DNA of 64,000 nucleotides, from positions 81,495-145,494 of the forward strand of contig CAYMEX010000004.1 of NCBI GenBank assembly GCA_964389525.1, read 5' to 3'. Positions 17,152 through 25,943 of the stretch are shown in pieces. Origin of the DNA: JAFLTL01 sp964389525. Lineage in GTDB: Bacteria; Bacteroidota; Bacteroidia; Bacteroidales; Muribaculaceae. A model generated the notes under the pieces. The model had not been told where the DNA came from, ran no database searches, and worked only from the letters and a program-made list of their open reading frames with translations. The translations under genes and the position numbers were made by a program. Numbering within the stretch: position 1 is the first letter of the stretch; each line of letters opens with the position of its first letter.

Positions 17152-17253
17152 ATGCCTGAAAGGCATTTCAAAAAAGTAGCCGGGTACACCGTCAGGTGTG
17201 CCCGGGAAAAAAACGCCCCCAAAAGCGTGTCTGAAAGACACCTTGTTACACAC
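17152..17253. repeat. Triple-hairpin element, family B copy 4
   Basis: Same stems as copies 2 and 3. Differences from other copies fall mainly in the A-rich spacers. Confidence 0.85.
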
Positions 17254-17306
17254 AACACTATTACAGCTACCACAGCTACATCAGCTATTGCAGCTACCAT
17301 CCCAAA

Positions 17307-17409
17307 ATGCCTGAAAGGCATTTCAAATAAATAGCCGGGTACACCGTCAGGTGTGCCCGGTAAAAAAAAACGCCCAACAAGCGTGTCTGAAAGACACCTT
17401 GTTACACAC
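17307..17409. repeat. Triple-hairpin element, family B copy 5
   Basis: Same stems; here the tetranucleotide before the central stem is ATAG instead of GTAG. Confidence 0.85.
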
Positions 17410-17443
17410 CATACTATATCCTCATCCCAGCAACATCGTATGG

Positions 17444-17543
17444 TGAGCGCCGGGAGGCGCGCCGTTATCGTAAACCCCAGGCGACCGTCAGGAAGCTGGG
17501 GTGCAGGACGATACACAACAGTGAGCCTCGGAGAGGCGATGTA
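17444..17543. repeat. Triple-hairpin element, family C copy 1 (divergent)
   Basis: GCGCC-GGGA-GGCGC, then CCCCAGGCGACC...GGAAGCTGGGG, then GCCTC-GGA-GAGGC. Four closer copies of family C occur at 38983, 39149, 39314 and 41453. Confidence 0.75.
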
Positions 17544-17568
17544 AACTCCCTTCTTGCATGTACTCCGA

Positions 17569-17655
17569 GGGGCGAAGCCCCGTCTTCTTCAGTAACCGCG
17601 CCTGTAAGGGCGCGGCTACACGACACTCACACCTACCGCGCCCGCAACGCGGGCG
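17569..17655. repeat. Triple-hairpin element, family F
   Basis: GGGGC-GAA-GCCCC, CCGCGCC / GGCGCGG and CGCCCGC-AAC-GCGGGCG: the same architecture again with different stems. It is followed by C10 (17659-17668) and A9. Confidence 0.65.
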
Positions 17656-17668
17656 ACTCCCCCCCCCC

Positions 17669-17697
17669 AAAAAAAAAGAGGCACCCCGAAGGGCGCC
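17669..17697 (-). terminator. Terminator of the DUF3857 operon
   Basis: Read leftward, GGCGCCC-TTCG-GGGTGCC is a stem capped by a UUCG loop, followed by nine U. Confidence 0.85.
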
Positions 17698-17705
17698 CCC
17701 GATAT

Positions 17706-19316
17706 TCATTTTACGACGATCGACCTGAACGCCGGCGACTTCCATTTTAGGAGAAGTGCCCGCACGGCCGCATATTCCGCCGGACTATATATACTCTTTT
17801 TGAGACTGATCTGTCTGGTGATCGTCACCGTGTCGCCATTATTGACAACCTGCAGTTCCACGCTGCCCGCGGCATTCTCAATCTTCTCGTTCTTGCTCTC
17901 ACTCGACGAAGATACACCATTGAGCTTGATCGTATAGACACACTTTTCATCGATAGCATACGGAACTTCAAAAAGATCCTTGCGCGACGACTGCAGCGAC
18001 TGCATGCCCCAGCTGTCAACACCCTTCGACGGAGCCGCAATTGTATAAACCATATACGGTTCCCTCGTCACAACCGAGCCGGCCTTGATCGAGCATTCGC
18101 CATCGATACCGGCCAGCGAACAATCCTCGCTTATCACCTTCACCGAGTCGGCCGAGAGAGCGATCGTTGCCGAGCAATCAACCTTCACGGTAGCAGGAGC
18201 AACCGCAACCTCGTTGCCTGCAAGATCATATATCACATCACGGTCGGCACGGATAGCCGCGTTATACTCACCCTCGCGGCTCGGATCATAGAACTTGCCG
18301 TCAGCCATCACGAGATACCGCGATATACTGCGCACATTCTTTGCTACGATCTCCTTGGGGAACACGACAACCATTTGTGCATCCACACCCTCGCCGCGAA
18401 GTATCTTTGCCATGGCGGCAGCTTTCTCGGCGGGCGTACCGTATGCGCTCCTGACGACCTCCGAGCACTGACGGAGCCTATAGCCGGTGAGATCGGGAGT
18501 CACACCGCCGGTAGCGATGCGGCTGCGCATGAACTTCTGTACGGCAGCGATCTTGCCTTCTGTCGACATCGTGTCCGCAACCACGCCGGGCAGACGGAAG
18601 ATATCACGGGTTTCGATAGACATAGGACGCAGATCTTCGGCGAGCGACTGCGCCGTTGTGGCCGTTAGGCGGATAGCACCGGTATGGTTGGCCGGCCCGT
18701 ACTGGTCGCCGGATGCTGCCGGAATATTGCGGAAAGTCCATGTATATGTGTTACCCTTTATCACAGGCGACACTTTCGTTCCCTCGACACTCCAGTTGAG
18801 TTTCTTGTCGCCGTCAGGAAGATTGACAACGATCTTATACTCCTTTATGTCGGCACCCTGAACCGGGATGATACGGTCTATGTCGAGAGGCGACTTGCCT
18901 GTCCCCTTGATGCTGTACGACAGCGTGGAGGTGGCACCCGTCTCAAGACCCGTGTGCGTGACTACCATTTCGCGCAGACCGTTGTAGGCGGCCGAGTTGG
19001 CTGCCGCCGACGGAAGCACCTCATTGAAAGCGTTTGCAGGAGCGTCAATACGCGTTCCGTCTTTCTGTATCGTGTAGCACTCGTTTATCTTCAGCTTCTG
19101 GAAATCGGGATTATAGACTATGAAAGTCTCGCCGAAAAGAGAGTTGAAAGCAAACTGCGTGTTATAGGTCAGCGACTTGTTATAATCAAAGTCTACAGAG
19201 CCGTCAGGGTTGAGCGTATAGGTCTCAGTGACACTGTTAAGCGTAGCGTCGCTGTTCTGTGCGCCGGCTGCGGTGGCGGCAAATGCGGCAAATGCCGATA
19301 TTATGAGCTTTTTCAT
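17706..19316 (-). CDS. DUF3857 protein with degenerate transglutaminase-like domain
   Basis: The 536-residue protein has a signal peptide (MKKLIISAFAAFAATAAGAQ), an N-terminal DUF3857 beta domain and a transglutaminase-like middle. In that middle region the triad seen in the upstream partner is not preserved: the segment TPAEKAAAMAKILRGEGV has no cysteine where the partner has RAGVCKDKAALL, and SISRYLVMADGKFYDP lacks the histidine. It is therefore probably not a transglutaminase or peptidase but a structural or regulatory partner in the periplasm. It begins 10 bases after the upstream gene, so the pair form an operon. Substrate and role are unknown. Confidence 0.8.
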   Translation of the reverse strand: MKKLIISAFAAFAATAAGAQNSDATLNSVTETYTLNPDGSVDFDYNKSLTYNTQFAFNSLFGETFIVYNPDFQKLKINECYTIQKDGTRIDAPANAFNEVLPSAAANSAAYNGLREMVVTHTGLETGATSTLSYSIKGTGKSPLDIDRIIPVQGADIKEYKIVVNLPDGDKKLNWSVEGTKVSPVIKGNTYTWTFRNIPAASGDQYGPANHTGAIRLTATTAQSLAEDLRPMSIETRDIFRLPGVVADTMSTEGKIAAVQKFMRSRIATGGVTPDLTGYRLRQCSEVVRSAYGTPAEKAAAMAKILRGEGVDAQMVVVFPKEIVAKNVRSISRYLVMADGKFYDPSREGEYNAAIRADRDVIYDLAGNEVAVAPATVKVDCSATIALSADSVKVISEDCSLAGIDGECSIKAGSVVTREPYMVYTIAAPSKGVDSWGMQSLQSSRKDLFEVPYAIDEKCVYTIKLNGVSSSSESKNEKIENAAGSVELQVVNNGDTVTITRQISLKKSIYSPAEYAAVRALLLKWKSPAFRSIVVK

Positions 19317-19326
19317 CTCCTTGCGG

Positions 19327-21291
19327 TTATTTCTTTACGAAAACAAATTCTGAATCAGCCAGATCCTTATAAGCCTTTACGGCACTGCGGAAGTTTGCCC
19401 AGTCTCCGGACTCATATACTCGCTTGCCGAGCGAAATTTTCGCATCCACCTTCACGATGTTCCCCGTTCCGCTTATGCTGCTGCTGAACGAAGCCACGTC
19501 AGAGTTCACATCGACATTGCTGGCTGAGTCCGATGCGCCGTCCATCCGGTAGCCCTTGGGAAGCGTCATGGTCTCCTTCAGTTCCACCAGGCGTGAGCAC
19601 GAATCCTTGAACCCGTAGTCGCGCGACTCTTTGCTTGTGTCGATACGCATAAACGATTTCACTCCGCTGTACAGATTGCTGAGCACAAACGAGCGGCATA
19701 TCATCACGCCGTCACCGGCGACAGCATAGTCGGGTATTATGAACTTCATCTTCAGCTCCACCGGACCCTTCTGATAGTCTTTGGCATCCGGGCATGAGTA
19801 GCTTATCAGCTTGGCCTGAGGCGACACACGCTGCAGCTCCGCCTCAAGAGCACGGCTCACACGTCCGGCATAGCTCTGCAGGAATGGGCGGCGCACGGCG
19901 GCATCCGACTGTCCCTCGGCATTCACCATCACCTCACCCTCGAGAGTTCCGTCGGGCAGCAGACGCGTGTTTGCGGTGAGCTTGAAGAAATGGTTTTCAG
20001 GAGCCGACACCGGAGTAAGCAGCAGATCGCTTCCCTCAGGCACTCCCGGCAGATAATTCTGCTGCTGCTCGGCACTCGACCACAGCTCGCGGTTGAAAGG
20101 CACCCATGTCGGGTCAAGCGGCATATACTGTCCGTTGCTGAGTTTCACCACAGCCACACAGTGGTTGAAGTGGTCAGCCGGGATCTTCTCGATGCGCGAG
20201 CCGGCCATCGTCATTGCCGGATAAGCCTCGAAACCTGCCATTCTCAGCATCGAGATGAGAAGAGCCGCCTTGTCCTTGCACACACCGGCGCGGTCGGTGA
20301 AATTAGTGCGGGTATTGTGCAGGGTGTAGCCCTCGCCCTTGCCCATCGATATTCCAGAATAGCGCATGTTGTCGGCAACCCAGTGCGTCAGTATCGCTAT
20401 ACGCTCCATCTCGTCGGTCTTGCCGCGCAGAAGCTCATCAACCTTCTTCTGAGCCTCGGGAGTCGGGTCGAAGCTGCCGTAATCCTCGTTGACCTTGTTG
20501 AACCAGAGCGATTTCTCCTTCCAGTCGGGAGTCGACGACATCATCAGTTTCGGAGCAACGTCATAGAGATCGACCATATTGGGCTCGGTCGAAGTAGGCA
20601 GAGCATCGTTCACGGCGAAAGTATAGACCGTGCGGTCGCCGTCAAATTTCACCGAACTGCCGCAATCGCCCTGGAAGAACTCATACTGCACCTCCTTGTC
20701 GCGGGGCACGCTCACACGATACACCTTACGCACCGTCGGGCTGCTCACCCAGAAAGGCACAATGTCGTAGAACTCGCCACGCATCGGCGGCACGAAACGC
20801 TCCTCGTCGCTCTCACCCGACGCGAGCAACGCATACGTGAAGCCCTTTTTGTTGATCGTGTAGTCGATCACGTCGCCCGGCTCGAGCATCCCCGGCTCCA
20901 TCATTATCTGGCGTGCGCCCCAGTAAATGGCGCGGGCGGGAGCCGCATAATCGCACGCCTTGGACACATTCATATCGGTGACATTGCCGTCGCGATGATA
21001 CACCTTCATCTCGGCGAACTCGGCGAACGCCGTCAGAGGATCGTAGTCATATTTCACGACACGGTTGGCGAGAGCACCGTTCTCGTTGTTGATCTGAATG
21101 ACGCGGCGGATGACAAACTTGCCGGAACCGAGCTCCGACACCTCGACGCTTGTACTGTCGAGCAGCACCGTCTCCGCGCTTTCAGCGAAAGCCTTGTTGG
21201 CCGCCGCCTCTGCCTGTTGGGCTCTCCAGTCCTGAGCCGAAAGCGACAGCGGCAGGCCGATGGAGCAGCATAGTAATGATAGCAGTCTCAT
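19327..21291 (-). CDS. DUF3857 and transglutaminase-domain protein
   Basis: The 654-residue exported protein (signal MRLLSLLCCSIGLPLSLSAQ) has DUF3857 in the first 200 residues or so, then a transglutaminase-like cysteine protease fold with an intact triad: Cys in RAGVCKDKAALLISMLR, His in DHFNHCVAVV and Asp in MPLDPTW. A DUF3858-like beta domain forms the C-terminus. Bacteroidales often carry such proteins in twos and threes; their substrates are not established, though a cell-envelope peptide or protein target is likely. It is first in a two-gene operon with the degenerate paralogue. Confidence 0.85.
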   Translation of the reverse strand: MRLLSLLCCSIGLPLSLSAQDWRAQQAEAAANKAFAESAETVLLDSTSVEVSELGSGKFVIRRVIQINNENGALANRVVKYDYDPLTAFAEFAEMKVYHRDGNVTDMNVSKACDYAAPARAIYWGARQIMMEPGMLEPGDVIDYTINKKGFTYALLASGESDEERFVPPMRGEFYDIVPFWVSSPTVRKVYRVSVPRDKEVQYEFFQGDCGSSVKFDGDRTVYTFAVNDALPTSTEPNMVDLYDVAPKLMMSSTPDWKEKSLWFNKVNEDYGSFDPTPEAQKKVDELLRGKTDEMERIAILTHWVADNMRYSGISMGKGEGYTLHNTRTNFTDRAGVCKDKAALLISMLRMAGFEAYPAMTMAGSRIEKIPADHFNHCVAVVKLSNGQYMPLDPTWVPFNRELWSSAEQQQNYLPGVPEGSDLLLTPVSAPENHFFKLTANTRLLPDGTLEGEVMVNAEGQSDAAVRRPFLQSYAGRVSRALEAELQRVSPQAKLISYSCPDAKDYQKGPVELKMKFIIPDYAVAGDGVMICRSFVLSNLYSGVKSFMRIDTSKESRDYGFKDSCSRLVELKETMTLPKGYRMDGASDSASNVDVNSDVASFSSSISGTGNIVKVDAKISLGKRVYESGDWANFRSAVKAYKDLADSEFVFVKK

Positions 21292-21331
21292 TGCGATTTA
21301 TGATGTTGATTGTTTTATTATTTCGTATATG

Positions 21332-21339
21332 CAAATGTA
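21332..21339 (-). promoter_or_regulatory. -7 box upstream of the DUF3857 pair
   Basis: TACATTTG read leftward matches TAnnTTTG; no good TTTG lies at the expected distance. Confidence 0.45.
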
Positions 21340-21411
21340 GCTTTTATTTCTCAAAATTACCATCCCCGGTCCCGATACGGTGTGTTAAATGGCCAACTCC
21401 TGATTAATAAC

Positions 21412-21448
21412 AAAAAAATCCCCATATCATCTTACCGATGACATGGGG
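21412..21448 (-). terminator. Terminator of the aspartokinase-lysA-ABC-F operon
   Basis: CCCCATATCATC (21420-21431) pairs with GATGACATGGGG (21437-21448) with one mismatch; read leftward it is followed by seven U. Confidence 0.85.
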
Positions 21449-21508
21449 GAATCTCTATTGTATATCGTATCTTTACCGGAGCATAAACGCATTTCGGCTG
21501 AAAGTAGG

Positions 21509-21527
21509 GACGCACGGCGCGTGCGTC
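21509..21527. repeat. REP-like palindrome, family A copy 4
   Basis: The loop is GCG instead of GCT; the stem and the preceding GTAGG are kept. It lies between the ABC-F stop and the terminator. Confidence 0.75.
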
Positions 21528-21560
21528 CGCCTTAACCTCAATCAGTTACGCCCTCACGCA

Positions 21561-23183
21561 TCAGAGGCTCTTTCCATAGAGTCTCTCGCGGGCCGCCTGC
21601 ACGCGCTCGTCGGTGATATAGTCGTCATACTCCGTCATCTTGTCGATGATACCGTTAGGAGTCAGCTCGATGATGCGGTTCGATATCGTCTGTATGAACT
21701 CATGGTCATGCGATGCCATGAGTATGTTGCCCTTGAATCCCTGAAGCGTATTGTTGAACGCCTGGATCGACTCAAGGTCAAGATGGTTGGTCGGAGAGTC
21801 AAGTATAAGCGTGTTGGCGTCGCTCATCATCATGCGCGCGATCATGCAGCGCATCTTCTCGCCTCCCGACAGCACCGACGCCTTTTTCAGCACCTCCTCG
21901 CCCGAGAAAAGCATCTTGCCGAGGAAGCCCTTGAGATAGATCTCGCTCGAGTCATTGCTGAACTGACAGAGCCAGTCCACAAGGTTCAGGTCAGTGTTGA
22001 AGAAAGCCGAGTTGTCGAGCGGCAGATAGGCGGTCGTGATCGTCTGGCCCCAGTCATAAGTGCCCTCGTCGGCCTTGCGGTTGCCCGTGATGATCTCAAA
22101 AAGGGCCGTCATGGCTCTCGGGTCATGCGACAGGAAAGTCACCTTATCCCCTTTCTCGATCTGGAAATTCACATCCTTGAAGAGCATCTCTCCGTCGATG
22201 CTTGCCGTCAGACCCTTAACCTCCAGTATCTTGTTGCCCGGCTCGCGGTTCGGAGTGAAGATTATGCCCGGATAGCGGCGCGACGACGGCTGTATCTCCT
22301 CGACATTGAGTTTCTCAAGCATCTTCTTGCGCGACGTCGTCTGTTTGCTCTTCGACACATTAGCGCTGAAACGCTGTATGAACTCCATGAGCTCCTTCCT
22401 CTTCTCCTCAGCCTTCTTGTTTGCCTGCTGCTGCTGACGCAGAGCAAGCTGGCTCGACTGATACCAGAAGCTGTAGTTGCCGGCGAAGAGCGATACCTTG
22501 CTGTAGTCGATGTCGAGCGTGTGGGTCGACACGGAGTCAAGGAAGTGGCGGTCGTGCGACACGATCAGCACCGTGTTCTCAAACTTCGACAGATAGTCCT
22601 CGAGCCATGCCACCGTTTCAAGATCAAGGTCATTGGTCGGCTCGTCGAGCAGCAGGTTGTCGGGGTTGCCGAAAAGAGCCTTGGCAAGAAGTACACGCAC
22701 CTTCTCGTTAGCGCTCATGTCGCGCATCAGAGTGTAGTGGTTTTCCTCCTTTATGCCGAGACCCGAGAGCAGCGCGGCTGCGTCGCTTTCGGCATTCCAT
22801 CCCTCGAGCTCGGCGAATTTCTCCTCAAGCTCCGAGGCGCGTATGCCGTCCTCGTCCGTGAAGTCACCCTTCGAGTAGAGGGCGTTTTTCTCCTGTATGA
22901 TGTCCCAGAGCACAGTGTGACCCATCATCACCGTGTCGAGCACCGTGTAGTCGTCAAATTTGAAGTGATCCTGTTCGAGCACGCTAAGGCGTTCGCCGGG
23001 GCCGAGAGTCACAGTGCCGTGTGTCGGCGCGAGCTCCCCGCTCAATATTCTCATCAGAGTTGATTTTCCCGCACCGTTGGCGCCTATCACACCATAGCAG
23101 TTGCCGGCTGTGAATTTCAGGTTGACATCCTGAAAAAGCACACGCTTGCCGAACTGGATTCCAAGATTGCTTACTGTTATCAC
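21561..23183 (-). CDS. ABC-F family ATPase, YbiT-like
   Basis: The start is GTG at 23183 (VITVSNLGIQFGKR, read as Met). The 540 residues hold two ABC domains: Walker A GANGAGKST at about 34-42, and LLLDEPTNDLD; then a second domain with signature LSGGEKMRC and LILDSPTNHLD. There are no membrane segments. The first signature is degenerate (MSANEKVRV), as in E. coli YbiT. The linker (RQQQQANKKAEEKRKELMEFI) is the arm/P-site tip region of ABC-F proteins. These bind the ribosomal E site and relieve stalled translation. It follows lysA through a tiny coupled reading frame (see 23180-23212). Confidence 0.92.
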   Translation of the reverse strand: MITVSNLGIQFGKRVLFQDVNLKFTAGNCYGVIGANGAGKSTLMRILSGELAPTHGTVTLGPGERLSVLEQDHFKFDDYTVLDTVMMGHTVLWDIIQEKNALYSKGDFTDEDGIRASELEEKFAELEGWNAESDAAALLSGLGIKEENHYTLMRDMSANEKVRVLLAKALFGNPDNLLLDEPTNDLDLETVAWLEDYLSKFENTVLIVSHDRHFLDSVSTHTLDIDYSKVSLFAGNYSFWYQSSQLALRQQQQANKKAEEKRKELMEFIQRFSANVSKSKQTTSRKKMLEKLNVEEIQPSSRRYPGIIFTPNREPGNKILEVKGLTASIDGEMLFKDVNFQIEKGDKVTFLSHDPRAMTALFEIITGNRKADEGTYDWGQTITTAYLPLDNSAFFNTDLNLVDWLCQFSNDSSEIYLKGFLGKMLFSGEEVLKKASVLSGGEKMRCMIARMMMSDANTLILDSPTNHLDLESIQAFNNTLQGFKGNILMASHDHEFIQTISNRIIELTPNGIIDKMTEYDDYITDERVQAARERLYGKSL

Positions 23184-23212
23184 TTGCTTCTCTTCTTCTT
23201 ACGTTTCGTCAT
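23180..23212 (-). CDS. Possible 10-residue basic microprotein bridging lysA and ABC-F
   Basis: The lysA stop overlaps an ATG (ATGA at 23212-23209). This opens a frame encoding MTKRKKKRSK, whose own stop overlaps the GTG start of the ABC-F gene (GTGA). It may simply pass ribosomes from lysA to the next gene. Whether the peptide does anything is unknown. Confidence 0.35.
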   Translation of the reverse strand: MTKRKKKRSK

Positions 23213-24369
23213 TTCGTCTCGCCCGGCAGATCATAGAACGAAGCCGGGAGTTCACGCAGATTGTAGCGCGATGCCATGATCTGCCCGTAGGCACCTGCCG
23301 AACGCAGGGCAAGCAGATCGCCACGCTTCACCTCACGCAGTTTCTCGTCGCGGGCAAAGCAGTCGGTCGACTCGCATATCGGACCTACCACGTCATACGT
23401 CTCTGTCTTAGCGTCTGCAGCTGCCGTAAGGTTCTCGATATTGTGGTGTGCCTGATAGAGAGCCGGACGGATAAGATCGGTAAAGCCAGCATCGACGATC
23501 GCAAACTTGCGGTTGACACCCTGCTTAACATAAGTCACACGCGTGATCAGAGATCCGCACTGTGCCACTACCGAGCGGCCAAGCTCGAAATGCAGCTCCT
23601 GACCCTCGCGCAGTTTTATCGCGTCAAACACTCTGAAATAGCCCTCGAAGTCAGGTATCGGATGACCGTCAGGATCGTCATAGTCTATGCCGAGGCCGCC
23701 GCCGACATTGATTGTCTTGAACGACACACCCTTGGCTTCCCACTCGTCGAGCATACGGTTCACTGTCTCGGCGAGCATCGCATATGGAGTCATGTCAAGA
23801 AGCTGCGAGCCGATATGGAAATGCAGCCCCGTCACCTCTATGTTCTCAAGATTCTGAGCCAGAGCCACAACCTCGTCGATCTGCGTCAGAGGTATGCCGA
23901 ACTTGTTTTCCGACGTGCCGGTAGTGATGTATTTGTGCGTGTGGGCGTCGATGTCCGGATTGACACGGAATGCCACACGGGCTTTCTTGCCGGCCTCGCC
24001 GGCAAGCTCATTGATAACCTCGAGCTCGGGAACCGACTCGACGTTGAAACAGGCGATGCCATGCTCAAGACCGAGACGTATCTCGGCGTCGGTCTTGCCT
24101 ACCCCGGCAAAAACGACCTTGTCGGCCGGAATGCCGGCCTCGATCGCAGCCTTCACCTCGCCGCCGCTCACACAGTCGGCTCCAAGACCGGCTTCGGCGA
24201 TCTCGTCGAGAATAGCGCCGTTGGCATTGGCCTTCAGAGCATAGTGCACCCGGTAGGCCGGGCGTGTGGCAAGACAGCCGTTGATCGTTGCGAGAGTCTC
24301 TCTCAGCAACTTGATATCGTAATAATAAAACGGAGTCGTCACTCCGGCGAAATCTGCTATTGGAAACAT
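23209..24369 (-). CDS. lysA: Diaminopimelate decarboxylase
   Basis: The 386-residue enzyme is a fold-III PLP decarboxylase. YALKANAN places the PLP lysine at Lys46; HFHIGSQL, the glycine-rich NVGGGLGIDYD and GPICESTDCFARD (catalytic Cys and substrate Asp) are all present. It makes L-lysine from meso-diaminopimelate in the cytoplasm. It is encoded 19 bases downstream of an aspartate kinase, so the first and last steps of lysine synthesis are in one operon. The length is somewhat shorter than the usual 410-420 residues but no motif is missing. Confidence 0.95.
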   Translation of the reverse strand: MFPIADFAGVTTPFYYYDIKLLRETLATINGCLATRPAYRVHYALKANANGAILDEIAEAGLGADCVSGGEVKAAIEAGIPADKVVFAGVGKTDAEIRLGLEHGIACFNVESVPELEVINELAGEAGKKARVAFRVNPDIDAHTHKYITTGTSENKFGIPLTQIDEVVALAQNLENIEVTGLHFHIGSQLLDMTPYAMLAETVNRMLDEWEAKGVSFKTINVGGGLGIDYDDPDGHPIPDFEGYFRVFDAIKLREGQELHFELGRSVVAQCGSLITRVTYVKQGVNRKFAIVDAGFTDLIRPALYQAHHNIENLTAAADAKTETYDVVGPICESTDCFARDEKLREVKRGDLLALRSAGAYGQIMASRYNLRELPASFYDLPGETK

Positions 24370-24388
24370 TCTTTACCTTGCTATGGTA

Positions 24389-25711
24389 TTAATTCTTAAA
24401 AAGATGATTCGACAGGGCCTGCAAAGCGGCAACCTTGTCCTGCTTTCTCACCAGGAACGAGATATTGAAATTCGAGCCGCCATAGCTGATCATGCGCACA
24501 GGTATATCCTTCAGAGCGTCCAGAGCGCGCGCCTCAAAGCCGCGGTTCTGCCAGTCCATGTCACCGACAACGCAGATAATTACCATGTCATGATCGATCG
24601 TTACCGTGCCAAACTTCTTGAGATCATCAACGATGCGGTTCAGATCACGCTCATTGTCGATAGTCACCGACACACCCACCTCCGAGGTCGTGATCATGTC
24701 GATAGGAGTGCGGTAGGTCTCGAAAATCTCGAACACCTTGCGCATGAACCCGTAGGCAAGAAGCATACGTCCGCTCTTGATCTTGATGGCCGTGATGTTG
24801 TCTTTGGCCGCTATAGCCTTGATCGTGCGCGACGGAGCCGAGTTGTAGATCAGAGTACCCTTGGCCTCGGGCTGCATCGTGTTGAGCAGCCGCACAGGTA
24901 TATTGTTGAGCTTCGCGGGAAGCACACATGTCGGGTGCAGTATCTTGGCACCGAAATAAGCCAGCTCGGCTGCCTCCTCGAAGTGCAGCTCCTCGACCGG
25001 ACGCGTGTTCTCCACAAAACGCGGATCATTGTTGTGCATCCCGTCGATATCGGTCCATATCTCGATCTCCTCGGCGTTGACTGCCGCGCCGATAAGCGAT
25101 GCGGTCAGGTCGCTTCCGCCACGCTGCAGGTTATCCACCTCACCATAGAAATTGCGGCATATATAACCCTGTGTCAGGTAGAGATCAGCGTCATTATACT
25201 TCTCGAGCAAAGCGCGAAGATGCGTCTCGATATAGTTCGTGTCAGGCTCGGCGTTCTTGTCGGTCTTCATAAAGTCGAGAGCCGGAAGCATCACCACATT
25301 CACACCGCACTCGCGGAGCCACAGATTCATAAGAGCGGTCGACATGATCTCGCCCTGCGACAGTATCTCCTTCTCCTCAAAGACTGTGAAGATCTCCCTG
25401 ATGAAAGTGCGGATATACGTGAAACAGCCGCGGATCTCCTTCTCGGCCTCGGCCTTGGCCTGCGGGCATCCGGCAAAAAGATCCTCGATCACACCGGCAT
25501 ACTTGCGCTCAAGAGTATTGATAACCTCTTTCGCTCCGTCGGGGTTGCGCTTGTGAAGGTAATCGCAGATCTCGACAAGAGTGTTGGTCGTTCCCGACAT
25601 TGCCGACAATACAACTATGTTCTTCTTTCCGCGTCCCGTTACAAGACGTGCGACTTCCTTGATGCGCTCAGGCGTACCTACAGAGGTTCCGCCAAACTTC
25701 ATTACCTTCAT
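24389..25711 (-). CDS. lysC: Aspartate kinase
   Basis: The 440-residue protein starts with the kinase motif MKFGGTSVG (residues 4-12) and has QGEIMS, the GRGGSD-like RGGSDLTA and WTDIDGM loops. The C-terminal 140 residues or so form two ACT domains (from IKSGRML and from MVIICVVGD), which bind feedback amino acids. It phosphorylates aspartate at the head of the lysine, threonine and methionine pathways. There is no homoserine dehydrogenase fusion. Operon partnership with lysA suggests a lysine-linked isozyme; the gene symbol is by analogy. Confidence 0.93.
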   Translation of the reverse strand: MKVMKFGGTSVGTPERIKEVARLVTGRGKKNIVVLSAMSGTTNTLVEICDYLHKRNPDGAKEVINTLERKYAGVIEDLFAGCPQAKAEAEKEIRGCFTYIRTFIREIFTVFEEKEILSQGEIMSTALMNLWLRECGVNVVMLPALDFMKTDKNAEPDTNYIETHLRALLEKYNDADLYLTQGYICRNFYGEVDNLQRGGSDLTASLIGAAVNAEEIEIWTDIDGMHNNDPRFVENTRPVEELHFEEAAELAYFGAKILHPTCVLPAKLNNIPVRLLNTMQPEAKGTLIYNSAPSRTIKAIAAKDNITAIKIKSGRMLLAYGFMRKVFEIFETYRTPIDMITTSEVGVSVTIDNERDLNRIVDDLKKFGTVTIDHDMVIICVVGDMDWQNRGFEARALDALKDIPVRMISYGGSNFNISFLVRKQDKVAALQALSNHLFKN

Positions 25712-25801
25712 CTTGCGGCTTTAGATATATTATCTGTTTCTGTTTACTTCCTTTTTCTCTTTGCTGAAGGCGCACAGATGCACCCATCGCGATTTGGAGT
25801 G

Positions 25802-25809
25802 CAAAGATA
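25802..25809 (-). promoter_or_regulatory. -7 box of the aspartokinase operon
   Basis: TATCTTTG read leftward, about 90 bases before the ATG at 25711. The -33 region is not a clear match. Confidence 0.55.
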
Positions 25810-25943
25810 GCAATTTATAGCGGTTTACACACTCTCTTATTCGAGCTTATTCAACTTTTTCGACTTACATCATCAACTTTATACTCCTCCGGCATGTTTT
25901 AGTGTAAAAACAGACACTAAACAAACTAACCTTCAAGTGAAAG

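Noticed and set aside
16626..17516. Leftward frames of 120-154 codons in the repeat array
   Set aside because: They repeat the same peptide (CVTRCLSDTL, MPFRHF) because they read through family B palindromes; no independent coding signal.
21509..21527. Family A palindrome as the ABC-F terminator
   Set aside because: It has no U-tract; a proper terminator with seven U lies further on at 21412-21448.
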